From Leishmania martiniquensis (Eukaryota > Euglenozoa > Kinetoplastea > Trypanosomatida > Trypanosomatidae), in NCBI RefSeq assembly GCF_017916325.1, contig NC_090153.1, positions 307,501 to 371,500 on the forward strand: DNA of 64,000 nt, read 5' to 3'. The position numbers were made by a program, and so were the translations under genes. Below are positions 55,588 to 64,000 of the stretch, piece after piece; the stretch's first letter is position 1; each line of letters starts with the position of its first letter. The notes beneath the pieces are model-generated. The model searched no databases and had not been told where the DNA came from. It saw nothing but the letters and a program-made list of their open reading frames with translations.

Positions 55588-57153
55588 TTGCGCCCGCACG
55601 GACTTGCGTATCCGAACGACGGGTGAGCAGGAGAAAAGGCAGGGAGGCGGCGCGCCGAGGAAAAGGCTGTGGGAAGAGAAGCAGTGCGCTCTATCCCCTC
55701 CCTCTCTGTCTGCCTGTCTCCTCCCCACCCTCTGCCCCCCAGCCTGTCTCTCGAGGTCCTTCCCCCTATTAGCTCTCTGCGCTTGCGCGTCCGCGCCGTG
55801 TTCTTCTGCACGGCTTCTGCGCGTGCGCATGTAGTGTGCTGGTATGTACGTGTGCAAGTGTCTGATCGCGAGTCAGAGAGACAGAGAGAGAGGGCGTTGG
55901 GGATGGAGGACGGGCGTGGGGGTCGTCTTGATCGTTGCTGTTATTTGTGTATACACGCACCAGAGACCTGTGGCCGGTCTGCTCTTCGATGGCATTCGTA
56001 CCCGGCATCAAAGTTGCGTCTCCCCACCCCATCTTTTTTCTCGCCAATAAAAAACGACGGCCCACCACCACCACATCCCCTTTCCTCCTATTATGTGCCT
56101 GCCTGCTGTGTTTTCAGATGTATCCCCCCGCCCCCACCCCCTGTCATCCTCTCTGCCGCTCTGTTGTATGGCGATCGTCGTTGTCGTGGCGGTGGTGTTG
56201 GCCCGCTTGTGTGTGTGTGTGTGTGCTCCTCTTCTTTTTTTTGTGCTCGCGTCACCTTGTCTCGCTCCCTTTCCTCCCCTGCCCTTCCCTTTCATATGCC
56301 CCACCCCCGCTCCCCTGAGCCGCGTGCTGATCCGAAGACACGCACGCGCACAGGCGCTCACACACTCGCATACATACATACACACACACGCACGCGTCCA
56401 TCTGAAGACGCGGAGCCATGCCGTAAGCCAACAGGCTCCGCCGCCGACGTGGCAGTCGTGGCCGCATCTACCGTCCTATCGCTCTATCTGTGCGTATGCA
56501 TCTGCACGAGCGAGCGAGAGAACACACGGGTCAGACGAAATCGGGACCGGCGAGTGTGGAAGGGCGCGCTGAGTCTCTCACCCTACTTGGCCGCCCCGCC
56601 CTATCCTCTTGCCAGCGCCTTCTTCCTCGGGTGCCACCAGTGTGATGACGCCTGCCTCTGCTTCTCTTTCCCACCTGACACCCCCTCTCACCTATCTTGG
56701 CCTCCCCACCACACCCACCACACATATGGCTTGCCCTGATCTGATCGGCATTGCATCGTACAGCCGCCTCTCCCCATCAAACGCGTCAGTACTGAAAAAA
56801 AAACGACGAGGGCATCGTCTTTCTAAAGTGAATTTTTTTCGCGGAAGGAAATCATTCGCTGCTCGAGTACGCACGTGTGTGTCCGTGCAAACGGCCCGCA
56901 CAGATCTCAGCTGTTTAGTCGCTTCCTCCTTTGTGGCGCAGGGGCCCAATCCGAACGCGGTAGAGAACAGCGAGAGAGAGGAAGAGAGAGGGGGGACGCC
57001 CGGCCTCGATCACGTGCGCACGCGCGACAGGCTGCACCTCTGCGCTCGGATTTCCTTTACCGTACGCCCACGCCCACCACCCCTCTTCACGCGCTCCCCC
57101 TCCCCCCGTCCACACATACACACACTCACACCCCATCCTGCACAAGAGCCGTT
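55588..57153 (+). other. Intergenic spacer, 1.57 kb
   Basis: A 356-codon frame (55669-56739) is open here, but it translates CT/CA repeats (HTHT, SLSL) and has no recognisable domain. TG near 56208-56222 and (CA)n near 56360-56395 are present. A C/T plus CA stretch ends in AG at about 57146, a likely acceptor seven bases before the next ATG. Confidence 0.6.
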
Positions 57154-59667
57154 ATGGCGAAGGTGGCCCACCCGTTATCGTCTGCAGGCGACTACCTCGT
57201 CAGGACGCTTGCGGACATGACGCACATGTCGTGCTTCCGCAAGCACGTGTGGACCAAGATGCAGGTGGCAGAGCGGCATCGGCTGAACGCGCTGCGGATG
57301 CAGGCGCTCTACGGCAATGCCCCCGTGTCGCTTTCTGCGCGTCGAAGAGCCTCGAAAACGGCAGGCGGCACCACCTCCGCCGGCGCTGTAGACGTAGCGA
57401 GTGAGACGGCGGTGCGGTGCTCTTCAAAGCACACATCACCAGATTGCGCCGCCTCCCGTAGCGCCGATAGCGTGGTAGACGCCTCCTCGCGGCCCCCGGC
57501 ACCGCCGCGGTGGTTCGACATTGCCGGGCGCGCCCGCTATTCAGCGTGGGAGGCGCTACGCGGGCGCTTGTCTGCCGATGTTGCCGCCGAATGCTTCTGC
57601 GCCGAGGTTATCGCCCTCGTGCGGAAGTATCCACATCCGACGCTGCTTCACCGGGTCGAGGCTGCCCTAAGCACTGCCCGTGAGCTTGCCCGTCGCAGCC
57701 GCGTCACGCCTCCTTTCACCGCCACCGCTCCATCGCCGTCGTCCACGGCGGTACTTCAGGTACGCGCGTTGCAAGGAGACCCGGCCGCTTTGGCTATTCT
57801 GTGGATCTGCCGCGCCTGCCGGCTCCCTTGCGAGTTCGTCGTGGAGCCGCTGTCGAAGGCCCTCGGAACACACGCAACGGGCGCTTCCACCAGTGCTGTA
57901 CTGGCGGGTGTAGCCAAGTGCGGCGAGCCCGCCGGCAGCGGCGGCCCCACTGCGCCGGCAGCCACCAACCCATATCTGTCCTACACGATGGCGGATGCGT
58001 GCTACCCGTTCACCATGTCGCTGACGCAGCCAGCCGATGCAGCCGCAGGGGCGTCATCACCGACGACAACGACTGTGACGACCCCCGAGGCGGCCTTTGT
58101 GCTTTTGGCGGACTCATTTCTTGCGGAGTGCCCCCTTTGGATAGGAATGCACGCCGAATCGGCCCGCGCAGCCACCCTGCCACCGGCGTCGCGCCTCGTC
58201 CAGCGGTGCACCTGGTGGGAGGAGCTTCAGTACATCACGCGTCATGTGCGGACACCGATTTTGGCCCTCCTGGTGCACCAGGCTACACAGCCTCAGCGGC
58301 TACGCCGCATGAGTGCTTCCGTCCCTGCAGCTGAGCGTCGCCATCTTCTCCGTGCCGTGGCGGCGCACCTGCACACCTACGAACGATGGATCATGGATCG
58401 TGTGCTGTCCCGCCGCGTCCATCAGGCGCACAGGGTCCTCTCCCCGCTTCTAGCCTCCACCGCGGTCGTTGACTGCCTCCGACGCGCGTACGCGCCAGAT
58501 GCAAAGGTCGTCAGTGCGGCGGACGCATACGTGTCCAGCTGCGGCTACACGCTCTGCACACACCCCTTCTGCGCCGACGTGTTCCCGCATCTGCGGGTTC
58601 CGCCTGTGCCCGACACGGCTCTGCAGGACGTGGTGCACGCGCATTGGCCGTCGCCAGATCGATCGCCGAGCAAGCCGCTGTCGCAACCGCCGACGGGGAG
58701 TACCGCTGCCCCCTATCCGCCATGGGCGCTGCCTCTGCAGCTCTCGGGCATCCCGGCCGAATACAACCAAACACTCAACCGACTCCTGCGCCGTGAAGCG
58801 GATGGAGCCATGTGGCAGCAGCAGCAGCCGGTACGCCTGTTTATGAACTACGGAAACGAGGCGGACGCCGAGCGCGGTCACAGCGGCAGCGCCAGTAGCG
58901 GTGGTGAGCGCAGAGCCATGATCGATGCACCCACCACGCATCCACAGCGGCAGGAGCTGTGTCGAGCTGGCTACTATGCCATCAGTGCGTCAAGCATCAC
59001 GAAGGGCGCGGCCGAGGCAGTCGAGCAGCTGATGCTCGCTCGCATGCTCTCCCTGCGCACAGATGACCTAAACGCCGACGCCAGTGCTGTGGGCAGCACC
59101 AGCAGCGTGAGCGGGGTGCCGTTTCTCGTGCTTGGTCACGTGTTTGCGCTGACGTGGGCACTGTGTCAGGAGCAGTTACCCGCCTTCCCATACTTCATGC
59201 TGGATGGTCATCCCAATCACTACGGGGGCTTCTCATTTCTGTACGAGCGCGCGGAGGAGGCAACGCCGCCATCATCCCCCGCGCGCGCTCAAGGACGCTT
59301 TCAAGTCGCGCTGTCCCCGGCACCGACGACGGCAATCGTGCCCACGGCAGACCCCAGCGCCTCCATGTTGCCAGCCATTGTCGGGGGCACCTCGGCTGTG
59401 CCCTCTGCCTCCAGCCAGGACGGCGGTGTGAGTCTCGAGTCGCGGCTGAGGTACGGCTGGCAGACCGTCGTGCGGACGCTCGCTAAAAGGGCTGCGTCGC
59501 GCTCCGGTGTGCGCTGCTCGGCGGATGAACCGACGGGCGCTGGTGGAGACAGCGATCAAAGCGCCGGCGTGCACGCCACACACGTTCTGCGCAGCGAAGT
59601 GAATACTGCCGGTGCGGCTGCTCCCACGGCGTCCAGTGCAGCAGTCAGGACGACGTCGCGGCTGTGA
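57154..59667 (+). CDS. Protein with N-terminal degenerate acyl-CoA-binding (ACBP) domain
   Basis: 837 residues from the ATG at 57154, which follows a CT/CA acceptor region; upstream codons are translated UTR. The N-terminus matches the acyl-CoA-binding fold when a ~55-residue insert (about 60-112) is removed: ALYGNAPVS (residues 51-59) lines up with the ACBP 'YKQATVG' helix, and AGRARYSAWEALRGRLSADV (124-143) with 'GKAKWDAWNELKGTSKEDA'. By this by-eye alignment the ligand residues Tyr28, Lys32, Lys54 and Tyr73 of bovine ACBP become Gln50, Gly54, Arg128 and Cys147, so acyl-CoA binding may be weakened or lost. The remaining ~680 residues are unrecognised: helical, His/Trp-containing, with a Ser-rich C-terminus and no clear membrane span. 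It might be a lipid-linked trafficking or Golgi protein, as for other large ACBD proteins; that is inference. Confidence 0.7.
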   Translation: MAKVAHPLSSAGDYLVRTLADMTHMSCFRKHVWTKMQVAERHRLNALRMQALYGNAPVSLSARRRASKTAGGTTSAGAVDVASETAVRCSSKHTSPDCAASRSADSVVDASSRPPAPPRWFDIAGRARYSAWEALRGRLSADVAAECFCAEVIALVRKYPHPTLLHRVEAALSTARELARRSRVTPPFTATAPSPSSTAVLQVRALQGDPAALAILWICRACRLPCEFVVEPLSKALGTHATGASTSAVLAGVAKCGEPAGSGGPTAPAATNPYLSYTMADACYPFTMSLTQPADAAAGASSPTTTTVTTPEAAFVLLADSFLAECPLWIGMHAESARAATLPPASRLVQRCTWWEELQYITRHVRTPILALLVHQATQPQRLRRMSASVPAAERRHLLRAVAAHLHTYERWIMDRVLSRRVHQAHRVLSPLLASTAVVDCLRRAYAPDAKVVSAADAYVSSCGYTLCTHPFCADVFPHLRVPPVPDTALQDVVHAHWPSPDRSPSKPLSQPPTGSTAAPYPPWALPLQLSGIPAEYNQTLNRLLRREADGAMWQQQQPVRLFMNYGNEADAERGHSGSASSGGERRAMIDAPTTHPQRQELCRAGYYAISASSITKGAAEAVEQLMLARMLSLRTDDLNADASAVGSTSSVSGVPFLVLGHVFALTWALCQEQLPAFPYFMLDGHPNHYGGFSFLYERAEEATPPSSPARAQGRFQVALSPAPTTAIVPTADPSASMLPAIVGGTSAVPSASSQDGGVSLESRLRYGWQTVVRTLAKRAASRSGVRCSADEPTGAGGDSDQSAGVHATHVLRSEVNTAGAAAPTASSAAVRTTSRL

Positions 59668-60575
59668 TGTTTGTTGGTGTGACTGTAAGAGTGTGAGTTG
59701 AAGGAAGGCCATGTGCCACCAAAGCGAGCGGACAAGGAGAGTGCGAGGGAGGATACTGAGCGCAGCCTATCCTGCGACACTGCAGCTATCACCAGGAAGC
59801 GTTATTGTGGTCACGGCGGGCGGCGAAAGCGAGGGGGGAAGGGGGGAAGGGGACTGTGGGGCCTCCTGTGCTGTCTCCCATCGCCCACCTCCATGCAGTA
59901 GCGCGCTTCGGATGTCCACGCGCATGCGCCTCCCCCCTCTCCCAGCTCCTGGGCTCTTCTCGTCCTTGGCCGTTTCTCCCGCTCACCCACTTGAACTAAT
60001 GCACACGCACCTAGCAACTCTTTGCGCATCGTCGCCAGCACTGACCTACTGCAGCGGCGTCCCCTCTGGCACCTCGCACATCCCTGAGGTGCTGCTTACC
60101 AACCCGTCAACTCAGTACCCGCGTGCACAACAACACAGTGAGGGCTGCCGGAACTCCGCAGCCCATGTGACGCCTTCTTCAAGCCCCAGAACGGTGGCAT
60201 ACGCAGAAGCCAAGCACGAAAGAACTGCCGTCCACCGCGTGCACATGAACGGTCACCTATTCCGCACCCTCCCCTTGACGCACGCGTGCACGTGATACAC
60301 GCGGCCGTGTTCCTAAGCCATTCGCGCGGTCCTCCGATCTTCTTCGCCACGTACGCCTCTCTCAAATCTACTCCTCCCCACTCTGTCTCCCTCCCCTGCA
60401 CACACACACACATGCGCCATTATATTGACAAGCGTGTCCTCAGGCGAGCAAAGCGGGCCGTTCTGTGTTGGTTTCTCTTTCCCTTTATTGTGTGCTCGCC
60501 TCCGTCTTGGGCCCGCACCATTCCCCTCACACACCCTCCCCTCCCCCATCCCCAGGCCACAGCCCTTCCACCTCG
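59668..60575 (+). other. Intergenic spacer, 0.9 kb
   Basis: A 194-codon frame (59711-60295) occurs but shows no domain and ends before the MHD gene's acceptor. G-rich DNA lies near 59832-59851. C/T and (CA)n tracts lead to the next gene. Confidence 0.6.
60520..60555 (+). promoter_or_regulatory. Trans-splice acceptor signal for the mu-homology protein gene
   Basis: The C/T tract at 60520-60553 ends in CCCAG with AG at 60554-60555, only 21 bases before the ATG at 60576. This makes a longer N-terminus with a longin domain unlikely. Confidence 0.55.
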
Positions 60576-62144
60576 ATGCAGCGGTTGCTGTCTCTCGCGG
60601 CCAAGGTTTCTGGTGCGGTGGTCGTGTGTCTCCTCGCCTATCGCGGCGCGCAGCTCTACTCCAAGAATGAGATACACATCTACATCACAGAGGTGGTTCA
60701 CCTGCCCACCACGGCGGCGCAGGACCGCCAGCAGCCGTCACCACAGCGCAGCGCGGCTCTTCGTCTCATCGTCGAGGGCACCGTAGAGATGGAAACGTGT
60801 GTCATGAACAGCTACCGCTTCCTGCTGAAATTGGCCGGCCACGTTAGGAGCTCCTTGTTCGACGCCAAACTTTCCGAACCGAGCCTGCGCAGTTCGCGGC
60901 GTCGCGTGCTATCCATGCACGCAAGCAACGCCGCAGTGGACAGCCCCTACTCCACGCCCCTTAGCGACACCTGCGGGTTTCCAATGTCGTCCAACAACAA
61001 CAGCAGCAGCGGCGGCGGCATTCGGCGGCACGGGCCGTCGCTCGTCATCACCTCCGTGGACCACATCGTCGACGCGTACGAGGCAGATGCCACGGGCGCG
61101 CTCGCCTTCACGCCGGCCTGCGTCGGGGACGGCGTGCTGTGCCGCTTCACGTGCGTCGCCTCGGCCAGCGTGCTCGAAGGTGGTGGCAGCGGCGGCATCG
61201 GGAGCGTCTTTGTTCGGAGCTGTTTTTTCGAGTCTGATGGCGTGACACCCTATGGCCAGCGGCTGACGATGGAAGTGGAGTTCGCGCGCCCCGTTTACGG
61301 CGCCCGAGTGCTCATTCGACTCCCCAACCGCCACTGTCGACTGCATCACAGCAGCACTGGTGGCGTCGGCAGCGTTACGCAACTCCTCCACCAGCCACGC
61401 AAGTGTGTGTGGGACATCGGCGCAGTGTCCGAGGAGATGTGTGCCGTGTCCGAAGACGGCACCGCCGCCCTGGGGGCGGCGGAAGGATTCATGGAGGGCA
61501 ACCAGATGCCCGGCGCTGTCGCCCCTACCGCGTCCTTTTCGCCGCCAACGAAGTCGCTCGCGAAGCTAGAGCTGGTCTACGAGCAGGCCCCGCCGGCACT
61601 CAACTTTGGTGAGGAGGACGCGGAGACAGAGCCCACGGATAGCGGCGACGACATGGATAATCGCTTTAGCAGCGCTGTAAGCAGCACCGGCAACACTGGT
61701 GGGGGTAGCTCACACAGATGTTGTCACCAATCGCTCAGTGGCAGGAGTAGTAGCAGCGCCCGGGGACGGATGAGCAGTGCTGGAAAAACAGTAGCAGCGT
61801 CGGCCGCAAACACCACAAGTCGTGCTCGCAAGCGCGAGGAGCGAGCGCGCAAGGCGATCGACAAAGCTGCTCGCATTCAGGAAGGCGGGGGCCGCAGCAG
61901 CACGCGGGCAGCTGGCGACGAAGACGTGCCGACCGTAGAGCTCGTATTTAGCGTGAATGAGCTTCTCTCCGGCACATCCGTGAAGAAGCTGCAGGTCGTG
62001 GCGGAACGACCAAACTGGGCCCCTCGCAGCCGGCTCGACCACCTCTTCCGCTGCGTCGTTCCGGGGCTCGAGAAGCTGAAGCTGAAGAAATACGCGCACT
62101 ACACAACGTGGTTTGTGCAACCCGTGGCGGTGTCACGGTTGTAG
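60576..62144 (+). CDS. Mu-homology-domain protein with N-terminal membrane anchor, no longin domain
   Basis: 522 residues. Residues ~11-27 are a hydrophobic segment (VSGAVVVCLLAYRGAQLY), likely a signal anchor. Immediately after it begins a mu-homology domain like that of AP-complex medium chains: YSKNEIHIYITEVVHL (28-43; cf. 'RRNELFLDVIESV'), VEGTVEMETCVMNSYRFLLK, GALAFTPACVGDGVLCRFTC (near 174; cf. 'ISFIPPDGEFELMRYR'), LTMEVEFARPVYGARVLIRL (near 230), RKCVWDIGAV (near 275; cf. 'NAIVWKI'), AKLELVYEQ, and VELVFSVNELLSGTSVKKLQ (near 453; cf. 'ISMNFEVP..PSGLKVRYL') with a final Trp-containing strand HYTTWFVQP. Ser/Gly-rich loops, one of about 90 residues before the last strands, enlarge it. The N-terminal longin half of true mu chains is missing. 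Relation to AP-5 mu or TSET-type MHD proteins is possible. Assignment is by eye. Confidence 0.72.
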   Translation: MQRLLSLAAKVSGAVVVCLLAYRGAQLYSKNEIHIYITEVVHLPTTAAQDRQQPSPQRSAALRLIVEGTVEMETCVMNSYRFLLKLAGHVRSSLFDAKLSEPSLRSSRRRVLSMHASNAAVDSPYSTPLSDTCGFPMSSNNNSSSGGGIRRHGPSLVITSVDHIVDAYEADATGALAFTPACVGDGVLCRFTCVASASVLEGGGSGGIGSVFVRSCFFESDGVTPYGQRLTMEVEFARPVYGARVLIRLPNRHCRLHHSSTGGVGSVTQLLHQPRKCVWDIGAVSEEMCAVSEDGTAALGAAEGFMEGNQMPGAVAPTASFSPPTKSLAKLELVYEQAPPALNFGEEDAETEPTDSGDDMDNRFSSAVSSTGNTGGGSSHRCCHQSLSGRSSSSARGRMSSAGKTVAASAANTTSRARKREERARKAIDKAARIQEGGGRSSTRAAGDEDVPTVELVFSVNELLSGTSVKKLQVVAERPNWAPRSRLDHLFRCVVPGLEKLKLKKYAHYTTWFVQPVAVSRL

Positions 62145-63384
62145 CGTCACGCGACACGTCCCCCAGGCCACCACCCTCCGTCCCCACGCTCGCATCATGC
62201 TGAATCCTTTGCGAAGAGGGCGCGTACATGTACTGGCGAGAGGGTGACGTCGTCGGATAGGGGAGGCGGAGAAAGAAGGACAGGGGCGCGTGTGAATGGG
62301 AGAGAGGAACGCTCGGATGGCGGGGAGGCATGGGGCGGTGCACTTCGCTTCTTTCGCGGTGCGGCGAGGACGACTTACTTCCCCAACTTGAACTGCGATA
62401 GTCAGTCGCACGACGAAGTAAGTGTGTGTGTAGTGTGCGCGGGCACCCACTCATGATCCTTTCATCGGCATGCGAATAGCAACTCGGCCAACGCCCCTTC
62501 CCCTTCTCTCCCCTCCCTCACACACACACACATCCGCAATTCTCCCCCACCCTACTCCCTCTGCTCTTTCACCAGCTTCGCATGCCTGACGCGAATCGTA
62601 TCTCAAACGTCAGCATGCCGCGCTTGAAGATGTGCACCGCCCCTGGATCCTTCGTTTCAGCCTGAACACACTGATACACGCACACACTTCGTCACGCGCA
62701 TATGCACTCGTGACCGAATGCTGCCGCCACGACGTCCCACACTGCCGAAGGTGCTGAAGAGACAACGGGTTAGTGGCAGCCAACGTCGGTGGCGTTGGGG
62801 GGGGGCATTGTACCGATGTGAAGCGTATTCCGCACCACTGACTGGAGAGGAAGGGACGTTTTTGTGGTGGTGACGATCTCTCGCTGTTGCGGAGGAGCAG
62901 GTACAGAGGCGTGCTCTGTGTGTGCGTGTGTGTGTGTGGTGTAGGTGTGTGTTGTATGTCCGCGTGTGGGCTTCTATCGGCCGTGCATATCCTCCAGCAA
63001 ACTTCGGGGAGGGGCATCATTTCTTTGCGGTAGTGCTCGGTGCTGAAGGCGGTCTCTGCGTGCGGCCTTGGTGCGTAGAGGGCGAAGCTCGTGTGGCTGT
63101 TGCCGACGACGGCAAGTTGGCCAAGACACCTGCAGCAATGGCTCGGGTGGCAGTGGCGTCGATCCCCTTTTTTTCATCACGCCTCCATCGCTCGCCTGGC
63201 GGCCCCTCGTGCTCGCCTTTGCACGTCCTCCACTCTATCCTGCTCATCCGATGCCATCTCCATGTCCCCATCCCCCCCCACCCGACCCCTCGCCTCTATT
63301 CCTCCGTGCCCCTCCCATCCTGAGGTAACTGACGGTGCCATCATCTCCTCACCTGTGTGTAGTGTGTGATCTTCTGCTGGCGTT
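62145..63384 (+). other. Intergenic spacer, 1.24 kb
   Basis: No gene recognised. It holds (CA)n at about 62518-62532, an eight-G run near 62799-62806, TG repeats near 62917-62940 and the acceptor for the final gene. Confidence 0.65.
63265..63324 (+). promoter_or_regulatory. Trans-splice acceptor signal for the PPWD1-type gene
   Basis: A long C/T-rich tract (63265-63320) is followed by TGAG with AG at 63323-63324, 60 bases before the ATG at 63385. Confidence 0.5.
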
Positions 63385-64000
63385 ATGGCATCGCACGGGA
63401 GCAGCGATGAGGAGGACGAGGATTTCAGCCCCATCATCCCCTCTGCCGCCATCGCTGCCTCTGTGGTAAACGGTGGAGCAACGGCCACCGCGTCCACCTC
63501 AGCAACAACCGGCGCCGACCCCTCTTCGCCCGAGTTGAAGAAGGCGAGGAAGGATGAGAGCGGGTCGCACCTCGCGACAACAACGAGCAGCATGGCTGCG
63601 TCTCCGTCACCGTCATCATCGCTTTCGACAGGTGCGGGCGACGCGACGGAGAGAGTAGCGGAGACGCCTGCAGCCGCATGGGAGCGATACCTGCGGCAGC
63701 AGCTGCCAGGCGCGCCTCTGTATGAACGCAGCTTTCTGCACACTTCGCTACAAGATGCACATGAGGCCTTTACCGCAGCGGCGCCAGCATCTGCGGGTGC
63801 CGTGCCTCGTGTGGCGGCGCAGGCAGTGCATGATGTGTGTGTCCATCTGGACTCCCTCGGTGCGCTGATTACCACCGTTGATGCAGCGGGCACGGTTCGT
63901 ATGTGGCGCAAGCTGCCGCGCGGCGTCCTCTTCATCACGGAGCTGGACAAGGTCTTCCCAGCCGCCCACAGCGCCGCTGCCGGCCATGATTGCCACAGGC
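63385..64000 (+). CDS. PPWD1: PPWD1-type WD40-cyclophilin, 5' part only
   Basis: The open frame runs off the window after 205 codons. A disordered, acidic/Ser-rich N-terminus (~105 residues) is followed by a segment matching human PPWD1: LPGAPLYERSFLHTSLQD (cf. 'LPSASMYERSYMHRD'), then a first WD unit, VHDVCVHLDSLGALITTVDA and AGTVRMWRKLPRGVLFITEL (cf. '[20 protein letters not shown]'). PPWD1 is a spliceosome-associated peptidyl-prolyl isomerase with an N-terminal propeller and a C-terminal cyclophilin domain. The cyclophilin part, if present, lies beyond position 64000 and cannot be seen, so catalytic ability is unknown here. In trypanosomatids such a protein would presumably act in trans-splicing complexes; that is inference. 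Confidence 0.82.
   Translation, partial: MASHGSSDEEDEDFSPIIPSAAIAASVVNGGATATASTSATTGADPSSPELKKARKDESGSHLATTTSSMAASPSPSSSLSTGAGDATERVAETPAAAWERYLRQQLPGAPLYERSFLHTSLQDAHEAFTAAAPASAGAVPRVAAQAVHDVCVHLDSLGALITTVDAAGTVRMWRKLPRGVLFITELDKVFPAAHSAAAGHDCHR

Noticed and set aside
55669..56739. 356-codon open frame in the spacer after the LisH gene
   Set aside because: It reads mainly CT and CA repeats (Leu/Ser and His/Thr runs) and does not begin with ATG in a plausible context; treated as non-coding.
59711..60295. 194-codon open frame between the ACBP-like and MHD genes
   Set aside because: No domain, no ordered-protein composition, and no clear acceptor of its own; could still be re-examined with transcript data.

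Overview
This window is a 64-kb stretch of a trypanosomatid nuclear genome, most likely Leishmania or a close relative. The evidence is GC-rich DNA, long intronless genes all on one strand, and 0.5-1.7 kb spacers full of polypyrimidine tracts and (CA)n/(TG)n/(TA)n microsatellites. Several genes exist in a specifically kinetoplastid form, including a second RPB5 paralogue and a mitochondrial EF-Tu with an extra subdomain. From memory, not checked, the order ORC4 / EF-Tu / RPB5-RPB5z / ethanolaminephosphotransferase matches Leishmania chromosome 18 and part of T. brucei chromosome 10.

Seventeen protein genes, all on the plus strand, look like one segment of a polycistronic transcription unit. 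I found no strand switch, no supported antisense gene, and no rRNA, tRNA or CRISPR array. The first gene (ORC4) lacks its 5' end and the last (PPWD1-type cyclophilin) lacks its 3' end. Left part (1-12 kb): ORC4, a Tctex-type dynein light chain, mitochondrial EF-Tu, an unknown 566-residue protein and a tiny U1-type zinc-finger protein. Centre (12-38 kb): a 1695-residue scaffold-like protein with a duplicated FAZ1-like module plus LysM-like and PDZ-like domains, the tandem RPB5 and RPB5z genes, mitochondrial ribosomal uS8m, an ethanolaminephosphotransferase-type membrane enzyme, GCN1 and PWP2. Right part (39-64 kb): a 2016-residue low-complexity-rich helical protein whose ends weakly resemble AP-5 zeta, a 2836-residue LisH/beta-propeller protein, an 837-residue protein with a degenerate acyl-CoA-binding domain, a membrane-anchored mu-homology-domain protein, and the start of a WD40-cyclophilin.

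The genes serve unrelated housekeeping tasks (replication, transcription, mitochondrial translation, ribosome assembly, translational control, lipid synthesis, trafficking), as expected for kinetoplastid transcription units. Gene-specific control would be post-transcriptional. Long UTRs, trans-splice acceptors and G-rich or TG-rich UTR elements are the visible regulatory material. The most interesting unexplained content is in the right part, where two of the unknown proteins carry signatures of vesicle-adaptor (AP-complex) subunits.
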